Origin: Melampsora larici-populina 98AG31
Lineage: Eukaryota; Basidiomycota; Pucciniomycetes; Pucciniales; Melampsoraceae
DNA length: 64,000 nt
NCBI RefSeq assembly: GCF_000204055.1
Contig: NW_006768795.1
Location: 687,242 to 751,241 of the forward strand
Reading direction: 5' to 3'
Below, piece after piece: positions 1 through 13,199 of this stretch (position 1 is the stretch's first letter; every line of letters starts with the position of its first letter). Under the pieces are notes generated by a model, which was not told the DNA's origin, did no database searches, and saw nothing but the letters and a program-made list of their open reading frames with translations. The position numbers and the translations under genes are program-made.

Positions 1-3000
1 ATTCTCGTCGAGGTACTGAGCCACAATATCCAGGAACTACAGAATGGACTTCCAGTTAATGGATACATTTGTAACAAAGCACAAAATTAAGCTTACGGAT
101 GTCCATTGACTGAGTATGACCACTCTATCATCTGGGGCCTCTACCCGAAGACGCTTAAGCTCCTCCAAAAGATAAACTGTGAGATCAAGTCATGATTGTT
201 AGTTGAAGTGAAAAAACAGGACAATAAAAGATCATAAGAACCTACCCAGTTTGGCAGAGGGTATCACCGCATATTGAGGTTTAGCCTTTGCTTTGCCTTT
301 ACCCAAGGACACCTCCGGAAGTTCGTCCTCGTCATCGTCTATGACGATGTTTTTACGTTTGGAGGTCAGGATGACCCCCTCCTCCTCGTCGTCCTTCTCT
401 TCCTCCGGTTCTTCGGGCAAAAAGGCGGTCCGAAGGAAAGTGTCGGTGCGCTTGAAAGGCGCGCGGCAATTAGGACAGGGTTTGGAAACCTTTTCAGGGT
501 CTTGAACTCGGTCGTTGATGACATTCGCGTGGTCTTCGTGATCCATGATTTGATTGATGCAGCCCTTACAAAACGTGTGGAGGCACTTCGTGATCCTTGC
601 AGTATGATCAAGTGCATCGCTACATATCTGAAATCGAAGACGTGTGAAAGGAAATTAGAATAGACAAACATAACATATAATCAAAATGACTTACCGGACA
701 CTCTGGTGCTGTGGCATCCGGGTTTCCCTATGAACAAGAAGTCAGTAATAGGAAGAGCATACAAGGCAAACAAATCATTCACTTTTTCAACTTGGACCAA
801 CTCATCAAGCTCTTCTTGACATTTGCGAACCACGCGGTCAACCCAATCTTGACCCAACGTGTCAATGGCACGTTTCAATTCTTGCATCGGGTCTTCTCGG
901 TTTGCTACATCGGCGTCATCTCCATCACCTTCTTCGAGACAAAGATCCTGGAGAAGCGGGTCAGCCTGGAGAGAAAGAGAAGATGATATCTGGATACATG
1001 TGCTTACTGGGTGTCCACAAGCTTGACGTAAGCGAAGCAGCATTACAAAGATATGCGACAAGTTCTACGTTAGATGGTATACATGTCAGTGAAAGTGACG
1101 ACGAATATGCTAAGCGACTTTTTGCACTCGCCTTCAAAACCGTTCCAGCGCGGAGAAACTTATTGAATTTAGCTTGCATATGTTTCTCGATGCAGTCGTA
1201 GACTTCACGCTCTTCAATGGACATGTCTAACATCACGGCTTCGATGACCTTTTCGGGCAGTATGATCAGGGGTTGCCCGTCAAGTTTCGTGGTCTTTTGT
1301 CGACGGAGTGTAAACGTTTTTATAATAGTCTGAGCACGCTGACCAGCTAAGTTGGGCCGTTTTTTCTCCCAATGTGTGATACGTTGTCGAAACTCGCGCA
1401 GGTCATTGTATGGTCTGATTTTCAAAAAACGGAGCTGAGGATAGATATCCATCAAACAGTTGAAAATGGGAGTACCGCTCAAGGACCATCGATAAATGGA
1501 CTTGAGGGCGCATACGGCTCGACTAAGTTTCGACTTTGGGTTCCGAATGTTTTGTGCTTCATCAATCACGACCCGGTACCAGTCGATTTCAAGAAGAGGA
1601 CCGGTTATGAGCTTCCGCGGAGTTTGAGAACTATCTGCCAATTCCTTTAGCGCTGCTTCATCATCTGGCCATTGTCCAGTAATCTGACCAGGAGTAGTAA
1701 TGATGACGTCGTATTTTTGTATGCTGTGCTTCGATGGGCGCTCATACTGACCGTGGTAGAGAAGAATTTTGTAATCAATGCTGCATTTTTCTTCTATCTC
1801 AGCTTTCCACTGGGTGATCAGCGCGAGAGGCGCAATGATGAGGGTGGTGCGTCGGTGTTTGTCAGAGGGAAGATTAGCAGCCATCGTCGCAATCACTTCG
1901 ACAGTTTTACCTACATAGGGGACCCAACTTAGCACGACCAAGGACGTAAGTAGTTTGCTTTGACGATCTCACCTAGACCCATCTCATCAGCCAGCATCCC
2001 GCCGCGATGAGAACCTTTTTCCTCTTTCACCATCCACGATACACCGATAATTTGATGTCTAAGGTACATACGAGAGTCAGAATAATGGAAATCATACCAG
2101 AAAGAGATCCTGAAACACTCACGGCATCAACTGACATGTCATCCCCGCGATGTACGCCTCGCCAGTTTCTGGCATTCCGAGATCCTTCCTGGCTTGAGCT
2201 ACAGTTGCATTGTGCTCAAAGTCGAGGTTCATGATAGCCTTCTTGTAAAATTCATCACGTTGAGCATCAGTCATAGCGTTAAGCTCGGGGTTTTGAAAGA
2301 GGGGATTCGGCAAGTCTGCGTCATCCAAGTCGATCGGAGCGCGTTCGTCCTCAGGGCTAGAATCGCGCATGAGGTGAGAAGCCGCGCCGCGAGGAGATGC
2401 GACAAGCTGCGAATTTACGCCAGTGATCGGGGCACGAGGAGGAAGGACCGGCTTCATAGGTGTTGGAGCGTTATGATCGACATAGAAAGGTGACTGAGCG
2501 TTCGAGGTGCTTGCGTATGGTGTAGGCGTGTTATTTTGCATGCTTGGCTTGATGTCCCAGCCGCAAACACCCGGCTTGACGTCTGGCTTGACGTCTGAAC
2601 TGTACACGCTTGGCTTAACATCTGACGATGGCCCCGATGACCAAAACGAGTCACCAGACGGCAACTCTTTCAATTCTAAAGATCGCCAAAATAAAGTATG
2701 GATCAGGATCACAAAAAATACATAATTCTGAGGATGTATACACATGAAAATCAGATAGCATCTTACGTTTTTCCAAACTGTACTTGAGCTTGAGCTTCTC
2801 TGTCGTCTGTTGTCGAACTTCTTTGACACGAAGAAAATTCTTGGTATCCATGGCACCCTTAAGACATGTCGAAAGATATTCGAGAGCAAGAACGGTTTCC
2901 TGCAATTCGCGTTGCAGTTGATTACGGTCGACCCTTGGGGGTTGCGCGATGCGAATCGGGGGCGAGATAGTCGCTCTTTGAAGAGCGGCGGTGATTGGCT

Positions 3001-4256
3001 TGACATCACGGGAGGAGGCAGGTGTTCTCGAATCGCTCGTTCTGAGCCGAGCCATGGAACTTTTGAGGGGGACGCGGCTTTCACCGTCGAGGCAAATGAC
3101 ATGATCATCTTCATCGGAAACAACCTGTGTTGAAGAGGTGATATCAGGCTTTTCATCTTGCACTGCGATTTCGCTGTCAGAGGAGTCGATTACAATGGGC
3201 GATCTCTCCATTTTAGGTTTCTTGCTAGTAGGAGTACGCTACATAGGGTACAGAGTCACAGAACAGATATCAGCTTTGGCCATTCAATGTAGGGGACCAA
3301 AAAACTTACATAGTTTTCCGATATCTGTCGCTTTGGCGTAGGGGCTTTCGAAGTAGATGTCTGCGATGTAAAAGGGTAACGGGAGGTTATTTTGATCAGT
3401 GGATTTAGGAGAAAAATGTGAGGCCCGAGATGAAACGTTGAGCTTACAAATAACAACTTCTTCTGAACGAGGCCAGCTTTTGACTTGCTCGGAGATGACC
3501 CCGTAGGATTGACATTAGGTGTCCTTTCCTTTGTTTTGGAAGATCAAAGAACAAGACAAAGGAAGATCTCATATTAGGAACAATGGGATCGTATATCGCA
3601 AGTGGAAAAGGGGACTCACATGAGCCTTACGTACTCTCGCATCGCGAAGAGAACGGTGGATGCTACTGTCCTACAAATCTCAAACAAGGGGATTAAGCGA
3701 AAGGACTTGGCCTGAGACCAGAACAAGGGCAAAACACTCACGCGAATGTGGGATTGGAATGCGGACAAGCCACCGATACCCTCAGATCTTCCTCCATCAG
3801 CGACCGACTCACGCGGGTACAAACTAATTTGAACGTGACCGCAACCGGGTTCATGACAATCGACCTCTCCATCTGAATTAACAGATCATTTCAGTTTAGG
3901 TCCGAGATATGTACAAGTTGTGTTGTGAAAAGCGAAAAAGGAAAAAGGTGCGTTGCTCACATTGTCCTTGACCTGCAAACGGTCGCAAGCGGAATAAATA
4001 ATCATGGGGAAAGATTTCACAATGTTGGCGCAATTGGTTCAAATAGGCTTTAGGGATCTAATCAAATAAAACACCAGAGATCGAGTGAGATGAATGTTTG
4101 GGTAGTTCCGGTTCGATAAGAACGTAGCAACTTGAGATATATTAGGTAAGACTCAAGGTTGACTTGACATACATTACGTAGAGGGGCCAGAAGTTGAGCG
4201 CAAGCGAAGCCCTCAATCTCTTCGTCAGAGTACTTTGGGTTGGGAATAGGGTTCAT
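1..4256 (-). CDS. SNF2-family DNA-dependent ATPase with RING finger (Rad5/ULS1-like), 3' end off the window
   Basis: Likely a nuclear chromatin-remodelling or DNA-repair ATPase that also acts as a SUMO- or ubiquitin-directed ligase. Frame-consistent exons: 4256-4173, 4057-3961, 3872-3742, 3670-3620, 3528-3448, 3360-3310, 3238-2767, 2675-2123, 2058-1973, 1910-1132, 1064-1008, 965-783, 727-695, 627-246, 176-97 and 36-1. The start is the ATG of exon 1 (MNPIPNPKYSDEE). Domains in order: an N-terminal Cys/His patch (CHEPGCGH, then HIRDSSIH); a Ser/Pro/Lys-rich disordered stretch with acidic SUMO-interaction-like motifs (IVIDSSDSE); the SNF2 core with Walker A DEMGLGKT split by an intron, a DEAQ Walker B and motif III LSGTP; a C3HC4 RING (ECPIC, CLHTFCKGC, CPNC); and the start of helicase-C (VVILSQWTSFLDIV). 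The remaining helicase-C motifs lie outside the window. The intron at 1131-1065 appears to be GC-AG. Family assignment is firm; the exact orthologue is not. Confidence 0.93.
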
Positions 4257-5381
4257 GTTGTGGTAGATACAGGTTTATATCTGTTTAGGATTCAAGTCAT
4301 CAGCAAAACGATCAAGCCAAAGTTTATGCACAAGGTGCAGGAATACGAACGTTTTGTATAACAATGGTTTGAATTGAATGATATCACGATCTCGATATTT
4401 GTGGTGATGATGGATTGTGGAGTTAAGTCTTAGAAAGATGGTACAGAATGGAAGTAAAGGGGAGAAGAACAAGATTAAAAGTGCTCTCGAATTGAAATGG
4501 TCTAATTGAGATCCGGAAAAGGTAAATTATTTGTAAATGGGGTCCGAATGAAGACAGAAGTCTAAGACGCGTCGCGATGCGTGGTCGTTTTTGATCTTTT
4601 TTCATCCAGGGTCCAAGACAGTATGTAATGGCCCAGCTTGTATAAATGAAAAGTATTTCCTAGGCTTTTGTATTCAGAAAGACTCAAATGAAAAGTTGAT
4701 TCCTCAAAACAATGATAACGAAATAACGAAGTGTTTCGATAGAGAAGAAAAAGAGAAACAAAAGAACCATGGTATGATAACGACATCTTATACTAAATAA
4801 TAATGATGAAATGAATTATGACATCATAAGCAAAGAACCGTCTTCGTAATCATCTTATGTAATCTCGTCTCTCCAACTACAAATGTGCATAACAACGACC
4901 TAAGATCATGATTCATTACAAAGAAACATGGATAAGGGAACTCACGATAGACTTGAGAGGAATTGCTTTAAGAATCATATCACACGGGTATGGGCGAAAA
5001 ACCCAAGGCATAATGCCTAGGGGAAATAATTTCTCCATGATGATAACGACACCCTACGGGGTGGTAGCGGAACAAATGAAAAAATCACAAAATAAAACCC
5101 ATGCTTAAAAGATAAAGGTAAAAAACTACTCAAGGAACTATCTTAAAAAATATAAAAGGCCAAGCTTAGCTAAAAGGAACTAACTTCAAAATATAAAAAC
5201 CAAACTCAAATTTTTGAAATAAAGAAACAAACGCTGATGAAACAACAAATTCAATATTGTAAGTCTCTTCTCTGTTTTTTTCTTTTTGTAAAAAAAATAA
5301 ATAAGAAGGAAGATAAAACTCAATATCAAATAACACCACTAGGGAAAAGAGGTGGGAGGGATGCTAAAATACAAGATATAT
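4257..5381. other. Intergenic, 5' flank of the SNF2 gene
   Basis: AT-rich DNA upstream of the SNF2 start codon. No ORF here has splice-consistent neighbours or a recognisable protein. Nothing else is seen. Confidence 0.5.
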
Positions 5382-6580
5382 AGGGTATACAAAGTTGTTC
5401 TGGAAATTTCCAGAAGGCTTTTTCCAGAACGCCAGAAGTTTTTTTTTTGGTGTGTTCTGGCGTTCTGGTGTTCTGCAACTTTGAATGCCCCACACTCCAG
5501 AATTCCAGAAGCCTGAGTACACTACCGCTGGCACTCCCCTCATCCCCTCAGAAACCAAATCTTGTCTCTCTCTCATCTCAGCACTTCCGTTCTCACATCT
5601 CAATTCTGCTCTACATGCCATTCCTCCCGCAATAGCTCAAAAAACCGACTATAATCACTTTAATGTCTCCACCAATTTAGGCTTAAGATCGAACTCAAAA
5701 GATTCTGTAAGATATATACACTTGAAATACATTTTGGTTTGAAGGAGGTCTTGTTCCTTTTTGATGAGATGAATGAAAAAACAAAACATGCATCTCTCAA
5801 AGAGACTCCTGCCGGGTGTATATCTAAAAATCCATTTGCATAGTCAGATTTTTCTATCAGACTTTCATGGAAACAAGCTCTGAATTTGTTCGCTCATTAG
5901 AAACAAACACAGACTGGCGATCGATTTCAAAAGAACAAAAGAAATCAAGATAACATTCTTTTTCATTCGGAAAAGTTTGAGACACAACGATATAGGTAAG
6001 ACAACAATAATCGAGTTGATGACACATCTTGATTATTTTTGAGAAACCTTTGAAACTCAACAACGAGTACAAAGTGAGACTTGAAGAATGTTGAAACTTG
6101 ACAAAAAGTACAAATTGAGACTATTCTCAATACGATTATGAAATGAATCCGCTTAGATCGACTGTTGTGCTTGAAAACCTAGAGAAAATGGATGAAAATC
6201 ATAAGCATAAAAGCACCCCTGTGTATCAATTGAATTGCAGTGAGAGCTTTGTCTCGGTGTATCGATCGATTCACGGCGAATGAGCATTTAAGAGTTTAGA
6301 ACGAGCGTGATTCGAAGCCGATCTTGATATCTGGAATGGGTTGCATACAGAAGTTTGGTGATCTGGAGTTCAATTTGAAAGTCGACCGGAAGGCCTGAAG
6401 TGCAGATGGGTAAATTCCTAAAGTCGATGTTGTGATAACTTGATCTTCTTCGGTGGGCTCGAGGTGGGGTGGTGGCATGATGAGTTGTTGTGTTTTCCAG
6501 AACGCCAGGACGCTGCCAGAAGGGTTCTGGCGTTCTGGAAATAACCTTCTGGAAATTGCCAGAATAACTTTGTATACCCT
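5382..6580. mobile_element. Terminal-inverted-repeat element, 1.2 kb, AGGGTATAC family
   Basis: The left end begins AGGGTATACAAAG at 5382 and the right end finishes CTTTGTATACCCT at 6580, an inverted match. Inside the ends the arms carry repeated palindromic motifs (TTCTGGAAATTTCCAGAA type, and CCAGAACGCCAG facing CTGGCGTTCTGG). No transposase is present, so this is a non-autonomous (MITE-like) element of unknown superfamily. A shorter relative sits at 6690-6887. The middle, about 5520-6480, is unrelated AT-rich sequence. Confidence 0.75.
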
Positions 6581-6689
6581 AATAGAAGTGGATGATAATA
6601 GAAAGGAAAAGAGTTTTTTGACAAAAGTGAACTTGATGGGAAAATTTGGAATGGTGCTAAACAACTGGTAAATAACTATGACATCATTT

Positions 6690-6887
6690 CAGATATACAA
6701 AATATGGGTCTGGAAATTTCCAGAAGGGTTTTCCCAGAACACCAGGAGTTTTTTTGGGTTTATTCGGATGTTATGGTGTTCTGAAGCTTTGAATAACCAA
6801 CACTGTGTGTTTTCCAGAACACCAGGAGGCTTCTGGTGTTCTGGAAAAAGTTGTCTTGAAATTTCCAGAAGAATATTTGTATACCCT
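6690..6887. mobile_element. Short (198 bp) member of the AGGGTATAC inverted-repeat family
   Basis: It starts with a degraded left end (GATATACAAAATATGGG) and finishes with the intact right end TTTGTATACCCT. The interior keeps the palindromic TTTCCAGAA blocks and a perfect 16-bp stem, TTTTCCAGAACACCAG with its complement around 6811-6847. It looks like an internal-deletion derivative of the copy at 5382-6580. Confidence 0.75.
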
Positions 6888-9800
6888 GATTGCTGTCAAC
6901 CATGGATAAACTGTAAAGTTGTGGCATACAAAGTAGGAACCTGGAATCAAATCCGGTTTTTTTTCAGTTTTTTTTTGGCTGTAGAATCAGTTTTGCTGTT
7001 GGGTGATCAGAATACCAACCTGTATCTACTTTTTGTATTTGACTCAATTTTTCAAAATGGCCATCCAGACTGTCTTCAATTGCTCTCTTTTATACAACTA
7101 TCAAAGATTATTAGGGGTTGGGCAAAAAACCAACCAACCAGTTTCTGAAGTCCATTGATTGGTGATTTAGTTTTTTAGGAATGCTCAGGAACAATTACTA
7201 AAACAGTATCAAAGCCGACAAAAAAAACTTGTTGTTTGCTTTGCTTTGCAACAGAATCACCAAAAGTAGACTGATTGGCAGTGTTCTTCATGATTTTAAA
7301 GCTCAAACAATTCAAAGACAAACAGCAGTTTGCGCCACTCAAGCCACACAAACAAGAGCTTTCCACCTTTCACAAAGCTATCCCAGGTACCACCTAGGCT
7401 CTTTCAGAGCTCAGCTCAGTTGAAAAGGCCTGTCTTCAGACCCAAACACTGACTTTGGGTAACTTGGCAGAGCGGCAGATCCGTGAAACCTGCACACAGT
7501 TGTTTCCAGCCATCTTCAACCCACTTCGACTCACTTCTCAAAGGCGCGAAACTGGTTGGTCAATTTTTTGCCTGACCCCTATTACAATTAATAGAAAAGG
7601 ACATCAAATAAAAGTCTTGATCAATTCAAAGACTGATTAAATAACAAATGTAAGGAAATAAGAGACTTGAAAGCAAAGAAACTTGAGAGAAAACCTGTTG
7701 TAGATACAAAACTACGTGGAATTGATGAAATATTGAGGATACCAGAGCAAAGCAGTGAGCATTGAACAGGGTGATATAAAAAGGGTGTGTGGTGAAGCCC
7801 AGATGCAGGAAGGAAATCAAACAGTGATCAATTGAGGAGGGGGGCATTGACTCACATCAAGATATTGGCTCAAGATACAGCCAAAAGGCTGTATCTCAAT
7901 ATGCACAATTATCTCAATTTTGTCAATCAGATACTGACATCAGAAATTTGAACCCAACACCAATTGGATTTTGAATATCTGGTCAAGTTTGGATCAAGAT
8001 ATAATGTGGCCACATGTAACTTTTTTGGTGTTGATTTTTGCCTCATCCTATCTTGTTGCGGTGTCCAAACGGGCCCTACATTTGGTTTCTAGAGATGAGC
8101 TTTATAATTGAATAAAGGTTGTTTGGGTGCATTTCTGAAATGACATGAATCAGCTTTCATCAGAGATTTTTTAGATAATTTTGGATCTGAGTTTAATCAA
8201 TGGTATTGATTTGGAGAATTAAAAATGGGTCAGACATTTAAGGGTTAAAAGAATTATTCATGACAAACCTTGATAGTTTATGTAGTGTAATACTAGAAGC
8301 TGAAAATAGAGAGAATTTTCAGAAGGAAAAGAAAGAGAACTGATGGTGATCATGATGAAGTGAGTAATTTGGTCTTATATTTCCGTAATGGTACCAGACT
8401 GGGACTGAGGTGTGTGATTGTTGCATATGATATGAAGAAGAAATTAGCAAGGAATCAATCATTGAAAGTGAAGAGGGAGTCAAAAAAGGGTCAACAATTG
8501 GAAAACACTTGGGACTCAAAACTTTCTTCTCATGAATCACTCTTTGCAGTCTTCACCAGTGAGACTGGCTGGAAGAGGAAAGCATCTTCATTGAAGCAAA
8601 TCATAATTTTTCTCCGCAATTTGTAATGATTTTGACACCTCATCAGCTAAGTCCTTGGGAAAGCAAGGAGTGTAAGTATAACCACAGAGGTGTACTCACA
8701 AGTGAATCTTTTGTGGTTGCTGTTGACAAATTGCCTTTAAGGTCTCATTTCATTGACCTCCTTGTTGTTTCCTCATCTTTTATTTTTACCTCTCAAAATT
8801 CAATTTTATCATGATGTATGAAGCTGTTTGGAAAAAAGGACAATCATATCTTGTCTTTGAGTCGATTTTACCATTGTGAAGTGGTGTGATGAATGGTGTA
8901 GAACTTATAACCCTTGTTGGGTTATAGATACATAGATGATGATGAAAAATGGGGAAAACAATCCCAAAATCATCCATGAGTATATATGTCAATGTGTTAC
9001 AACTCTTACACTGGTCAATAGCCTCAAAAACCAACCAATTTTGACCAAAAACCCTAAAGGCCATGTAATGACACAATGTAATGACTTTGTTGCTAATAGA
9101 TGATATGATTTACACAGCCAAAGTGATCACTGATGTAATTAGATGTTACATAGCGCTTCTTATGATGACTACAGGTGATTTTTTTCCTTTCCTTGTAATC
9201 TGGCTGAAACCCTATTTTTGTGATTACGGGTTTTTTCAGATGATGTCCAATTCTTGACAATTACTAAAGTGAATCTTATAGAGCTTGTGATGATGATTAA
9301 TAATTGACTCCATATTAAGTACTTCTGCTGACTAATGGATGAGTTATAGAGCTGTGAAGTTAAGGTTTTTGTATGTAAATGTTGTTACATGTATGCATGT
9401 AGGTGTAAAATTCGAAGTTCACACCAATTTCTTATTCCTGTTATATCTTTCTTCACGCACCTCCTTTGATAATGGTTTAAAGTTTGTACATTATGTAATC
9501 TGTGCCTCTCCGTTGAACGATCCATCTACCATCCATTACTGACACCATTTCACATATGTAATAAGCTGAAAACCTGCATTTTTGACAAAATTCACACCTT
9601 TTCCCTTATTTCCACTGCTATTACTGATAATCTCTTGCTCCTGTAATGCTTCATCATCATCTATAGCCCAAAATCCTGGCAAATCCTCTTGGCAACCTTT
9701 AATATTACTAATACCCTCATTACATATTCAAACTACCTGTAAACCCTTCTTTACCAACTTCAAAAAAGTACTGTTTTCTTAATAACCTCTATTCCTCCTT

Positions 9801-10424
9801 ATCAACCATCAAGGTTAAAATTGTTACTGTATAATATGATGCCGTTCTTCTATATTCTGAGCTCACAATACCCATAAACCAATCATTGATTCCCTAAAAA
9901 CCATTTCCCAGCACGTATACCTATATTTTTGAGTTTTTCTTATGTTTTTTCTTTCTTTTCTTTTTGTGATTCGTTTGTCAATAATTGATGTTGATCTTAA
10001 TAAGTTGTTTGAAATAAGATGACCTAATCAGGATATATTGTGCAATATATAAGCCTTAAAGAGCTTCTGATGATCAAATTCCACCTACTTGAGTTTTCCT
10101 TTACACTAAAACTGTGAGGGTAGGTGCTCTCAAAAAGGACTCTAAGCTCACTAGTTGGATAAAGGGTAAGGTGAGGATAGTTACTTTTCTCTTTTTATTT
10201 CAAATATGTAGTAGCTACACTCAGAAATAAAGAGAGACAGTAATAAGAAATATAAAGACTAGCAGTCTGCTGGGATAAATCCTGGCAGACTACAGCTAGA
10301 TGACTCCTTAAAAGGGGATTTGATGTGTAATTATTTGATATAATAATTGGATGGAAGCTGGATCCAAGGCTTCCCTTCAACCTCCTAATGTAGCAAGGTG
10401 AAGAGTGATATAAAGGTCACTACT
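6888..10424. other. Long AT-rich intergenic region
   Basis: Only short spurious ORFs, none with splice-consistent extensions or recognisable motifs. Poly-T/A runs and TGA/TGT-rich simple sequence are frequent. Probably decayed repeat DNA; nothing specific is recognised. Confidence 0.5.
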
Positions 10425-10527
10425 CTGGTTGTTCTTAAAGTCACCAACTTGGGGTTATTCTTACGGTCACCAACCTGAGTTCTTCTTAAGGTCACTAGCC
10501 TGGGGTTGTTCTTAAAGTCACCAACTT
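10425..10527. repeat. Minisatellite, about 4 copies of a 25-26 bp unit
   Basis: Four imperfect units of the form TGGGGTTGTTCTTAAAGTC plus ACCAACT occur head to tail, with scattered substitutions (TTATTCTTACGG, TTCTTCTTAAGG). The first and fourth units are the most alike. Confidence 0.85.
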
Positions 10528-11386
10528 TGATAGATCTACTTACGGGAAGTAGAGGATCCAGAAGGAAGGAGTACAACTAACTTCTAGTCAGGGAACTCTT
10601 TAAAGTAAAGAAGTGAATCACTAGTCTTATGTTTATAAGACTCTTGATTATATACTTCTATATAACTTTAAAGTGGATCTTCAAACGTATGGTGTAGTAA
10701 AAGCTTGGGGGGAATTCTCTGAAGGCTGAGAGAGGAGGGGTTTATGTACCCTCCTCTCTAAACCTAACTGTGGTGATATTTGTCATTATCACTACATTGG
10801 TTCAGGGTTGATCATTACTATATGTTAATGATTATTACTAGCAATGCTTGATTACATATACATGTTATGTGTAATATGTAATATAAGCATTATAACTCTT
10901 GACACTGAGTTATGAGGTGTAATTGGTGTTTTATTACATATTACATGTTGTTTTAAGTGGACATGTATATGTAATAAGTGTTTTGGTACATTGTATTACA
11001 TTTTACATATAGTCTAAACCCAGTATGTACATGTAATTTATTTTATACATAATATTTTTAATTTTACAGCTATTTTGTTATATGTTGGATATTGTGAAAA
11101 AAAAAGAAAGTTTTTTGCTACCCTAGAAAAGATTAAACCTCAAAATTCACCACTGAAAACAAAAAAATACAGTGTTTGCTGTGTTAAATCCGGTTAAAAA
11201 CAGGAGCTGTAACTTTTTCCATTTTTTCTCAAGGTCCAACAGAAAACAAAATAGCTATACAGTCCCCTCCAACTGGTTTACGTAATTACTCAAGTTCTGC
11301 AGCGGTACCAGGGCTTTTGCTATAGGCAGAAATGTTGTCACACTACTGTTGACTGTCTCATCATACACTCCTCAATCTTTCCAAGC
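10528..11386. other. Intergenic, TGTAAT-rich
   Basis: Between 10800 and 11050 the sequence is dense in TGTAATA/TACATGTAAT words, resembling decayed simple repeat. No gene is seen before the mariner relic begins. Confidence 0.4.
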
Positions 11387-12363
11387 ATGAAGATTCATAC
11401 ATTGACCGATTCTGACAGAGGAAGAATCATTGGAATGCACGAGGCTGGGGCTACAGCAACAAAGATAGCTACACATGTTGGTCACCCCAGAACAACTGTT
11501 TATACAGTCATTTTGGCATTCAAAAAGCATCACAAATTATCAGCATTGAAAGCTCCTGGACAAAAGCCAAAATTTTCCAAAGACAATATTGAAGAACTTA
11601 AACAGATACTTGAACGAGATCAATGAGCTCCTCTCTGCCAAATCATGAATCAATTGACAATCAAAGCCAGCATAACCACAGTCCGGAAGGAGATACATAA
11701 ACTTGGCTTTCTCGTATTGCACAACACAAGCCTTTTCTGAACAAGAAACAGATGAACAAATGGCTCGATTTTGCTAAGATTCATCAAGACTGGACTGTTG
11801 AGGATTGGAAGAAAGTCATTTGGACAGATGAATCTTCCTTTGAGATAGGCAAGAATTTCCGACAGATCCGAGTTTGGCAACAAGTTGCGGAAGAATACAA
11901 CAGTCAATGTCTAGCTCCAACTTTCCAAAGTGGAAGGACATCAGTCATGATCTGGGGGGCATTTGTGGGATCTTGGAAGCTTAATATGGTAGTAATGGAG
12001 CCAAAGAAATGCACTGGTCCCAACTTTGTGGAACAGGTTTGCACACAAAGCTTACAAAACTTCCTCGACTCTTACCCCAATGCCGAACATCTTGTATTGA
12101 TGGAAGATGGTGCCCCGGTCCATCGATGCTTAGTCTCAAAAGCCTGGAGGATTGATCATTCAATTCATAAGCACAAATGGCCAGCAAACAACCCAGATCT
12201 CAATCCAATCAAAAATGAATGGGCTCTGATGAAAGACGCTGTATCTACCAAACATACAATAACAAATATTGATCAAATGAAGAAGGCATTACAATCTGAA
12301 TGGGACAAAATTCCAGAAAGCAAGCTTAATGAGCTTGTAGCTTCGATGCCAGATCACATTTGA
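11387..12363 (+). pseudogene. Tc1/mariner-type transposase, broken
   Basis: The N-terminal paired-type helix-turn-helix (TDSDRGRIIGMHEAGATATKI, then the VGHPRTTVYTVI region) lies in one ORF, 11387-11626, which ends at an in-frame TGA. The catalytic part resumes in another frame from about 11740 (MNKWLDFAKIHQDW). It shows WTDESSF (first D), MEDGAPVH (second D) and PDLNPIKNEW, where the third catalytic acid expected 34 residues after the second D is Lys rather than Glu. One stop, one frameshift and a lost catalytic residue make this a dead copy. No terminal inverted repeats were found by eye. Family assignment is very secure. Confidence 0.93.
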
Positions 12364-13199
12364 GCTGTGCTTCAAGCACATGGTGGTCACACTTGATGGT
12401 GAATGAAATTGTTAGTCGTCCTCGATCTAAATCAATCCACTGCATGTGTACCATATCTCTTTTTGACTTGCTCTCCTCGTTCTTTTGATACAGATTCACC
12501 ACTCTCACTTATTTAAACAATTGATCATATTACTGGTCACTACACTTGTTCATCAACAGGGCGTGTTTTTTCTATTTGCATGGTCATTTCAATTCTTCCT
12601 CTTCAGACACCTGCATACTTGATTCACTTGTATTTATCTTATATGCCTACATAGCTATTTTTAATCATAATCCCTTGTTCATCGGACGTTTTGTAAAAAA
12701 AACCATTCAGAACCCAGTCATTTAACATTATCAAAGTGAAGTTGAGGAAATGGGAAATAGACAAAATGAAAAACACACTCCAAAGTGTTCAAAAGATATC
12801 AAGGCATTTTAACCAGTCTGTTAAGCTCATGTTAAAGTGAGTTGTGTAAAAAGAATTGACATTGATTGATAAATAAGTTTTTGAATCAATCAAATGTTTA
12901 GTGGAAATGTTTGAGGACCATCTCGGTGCCGGGTTTTGGTCCCAAACCCAATGGTTACAAATGCTAGGCGTGGGGACGTGTACAAGTGGGTTTTGGGTAC
13001 ATGTGTGTGTACTCAGGGCCGACAAAAACCTTTTCAATAACTCTGGTAAACTGCTATAACCAGTTTTTTTAATTGATCCCATAAATTGATTACCACAACG
13101 GGCAGGGGAATAATTATGGTTTACTATCAGGAGAAGAATGCCAACATGCCAAAAGCAATATGTATTTCAGATCAACAGTCCAATGATGATGAGCCCATT
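12364..13199. other. Intergenic, 3' flank of the mariner relic
   Basis: AT-rich, no supportable ORF. An obvious inverted terminus of the mariner copy was looked for here and not seen. Confidence 0.4.

Noticed and set aside
11255..11290. ACAGTCCCCTCCAACTGG as the left end of the mariner copy
   Set aside because: It has the right look for a Tc1 terminus after TA, but no inverted partner was found 3' of the transposase.
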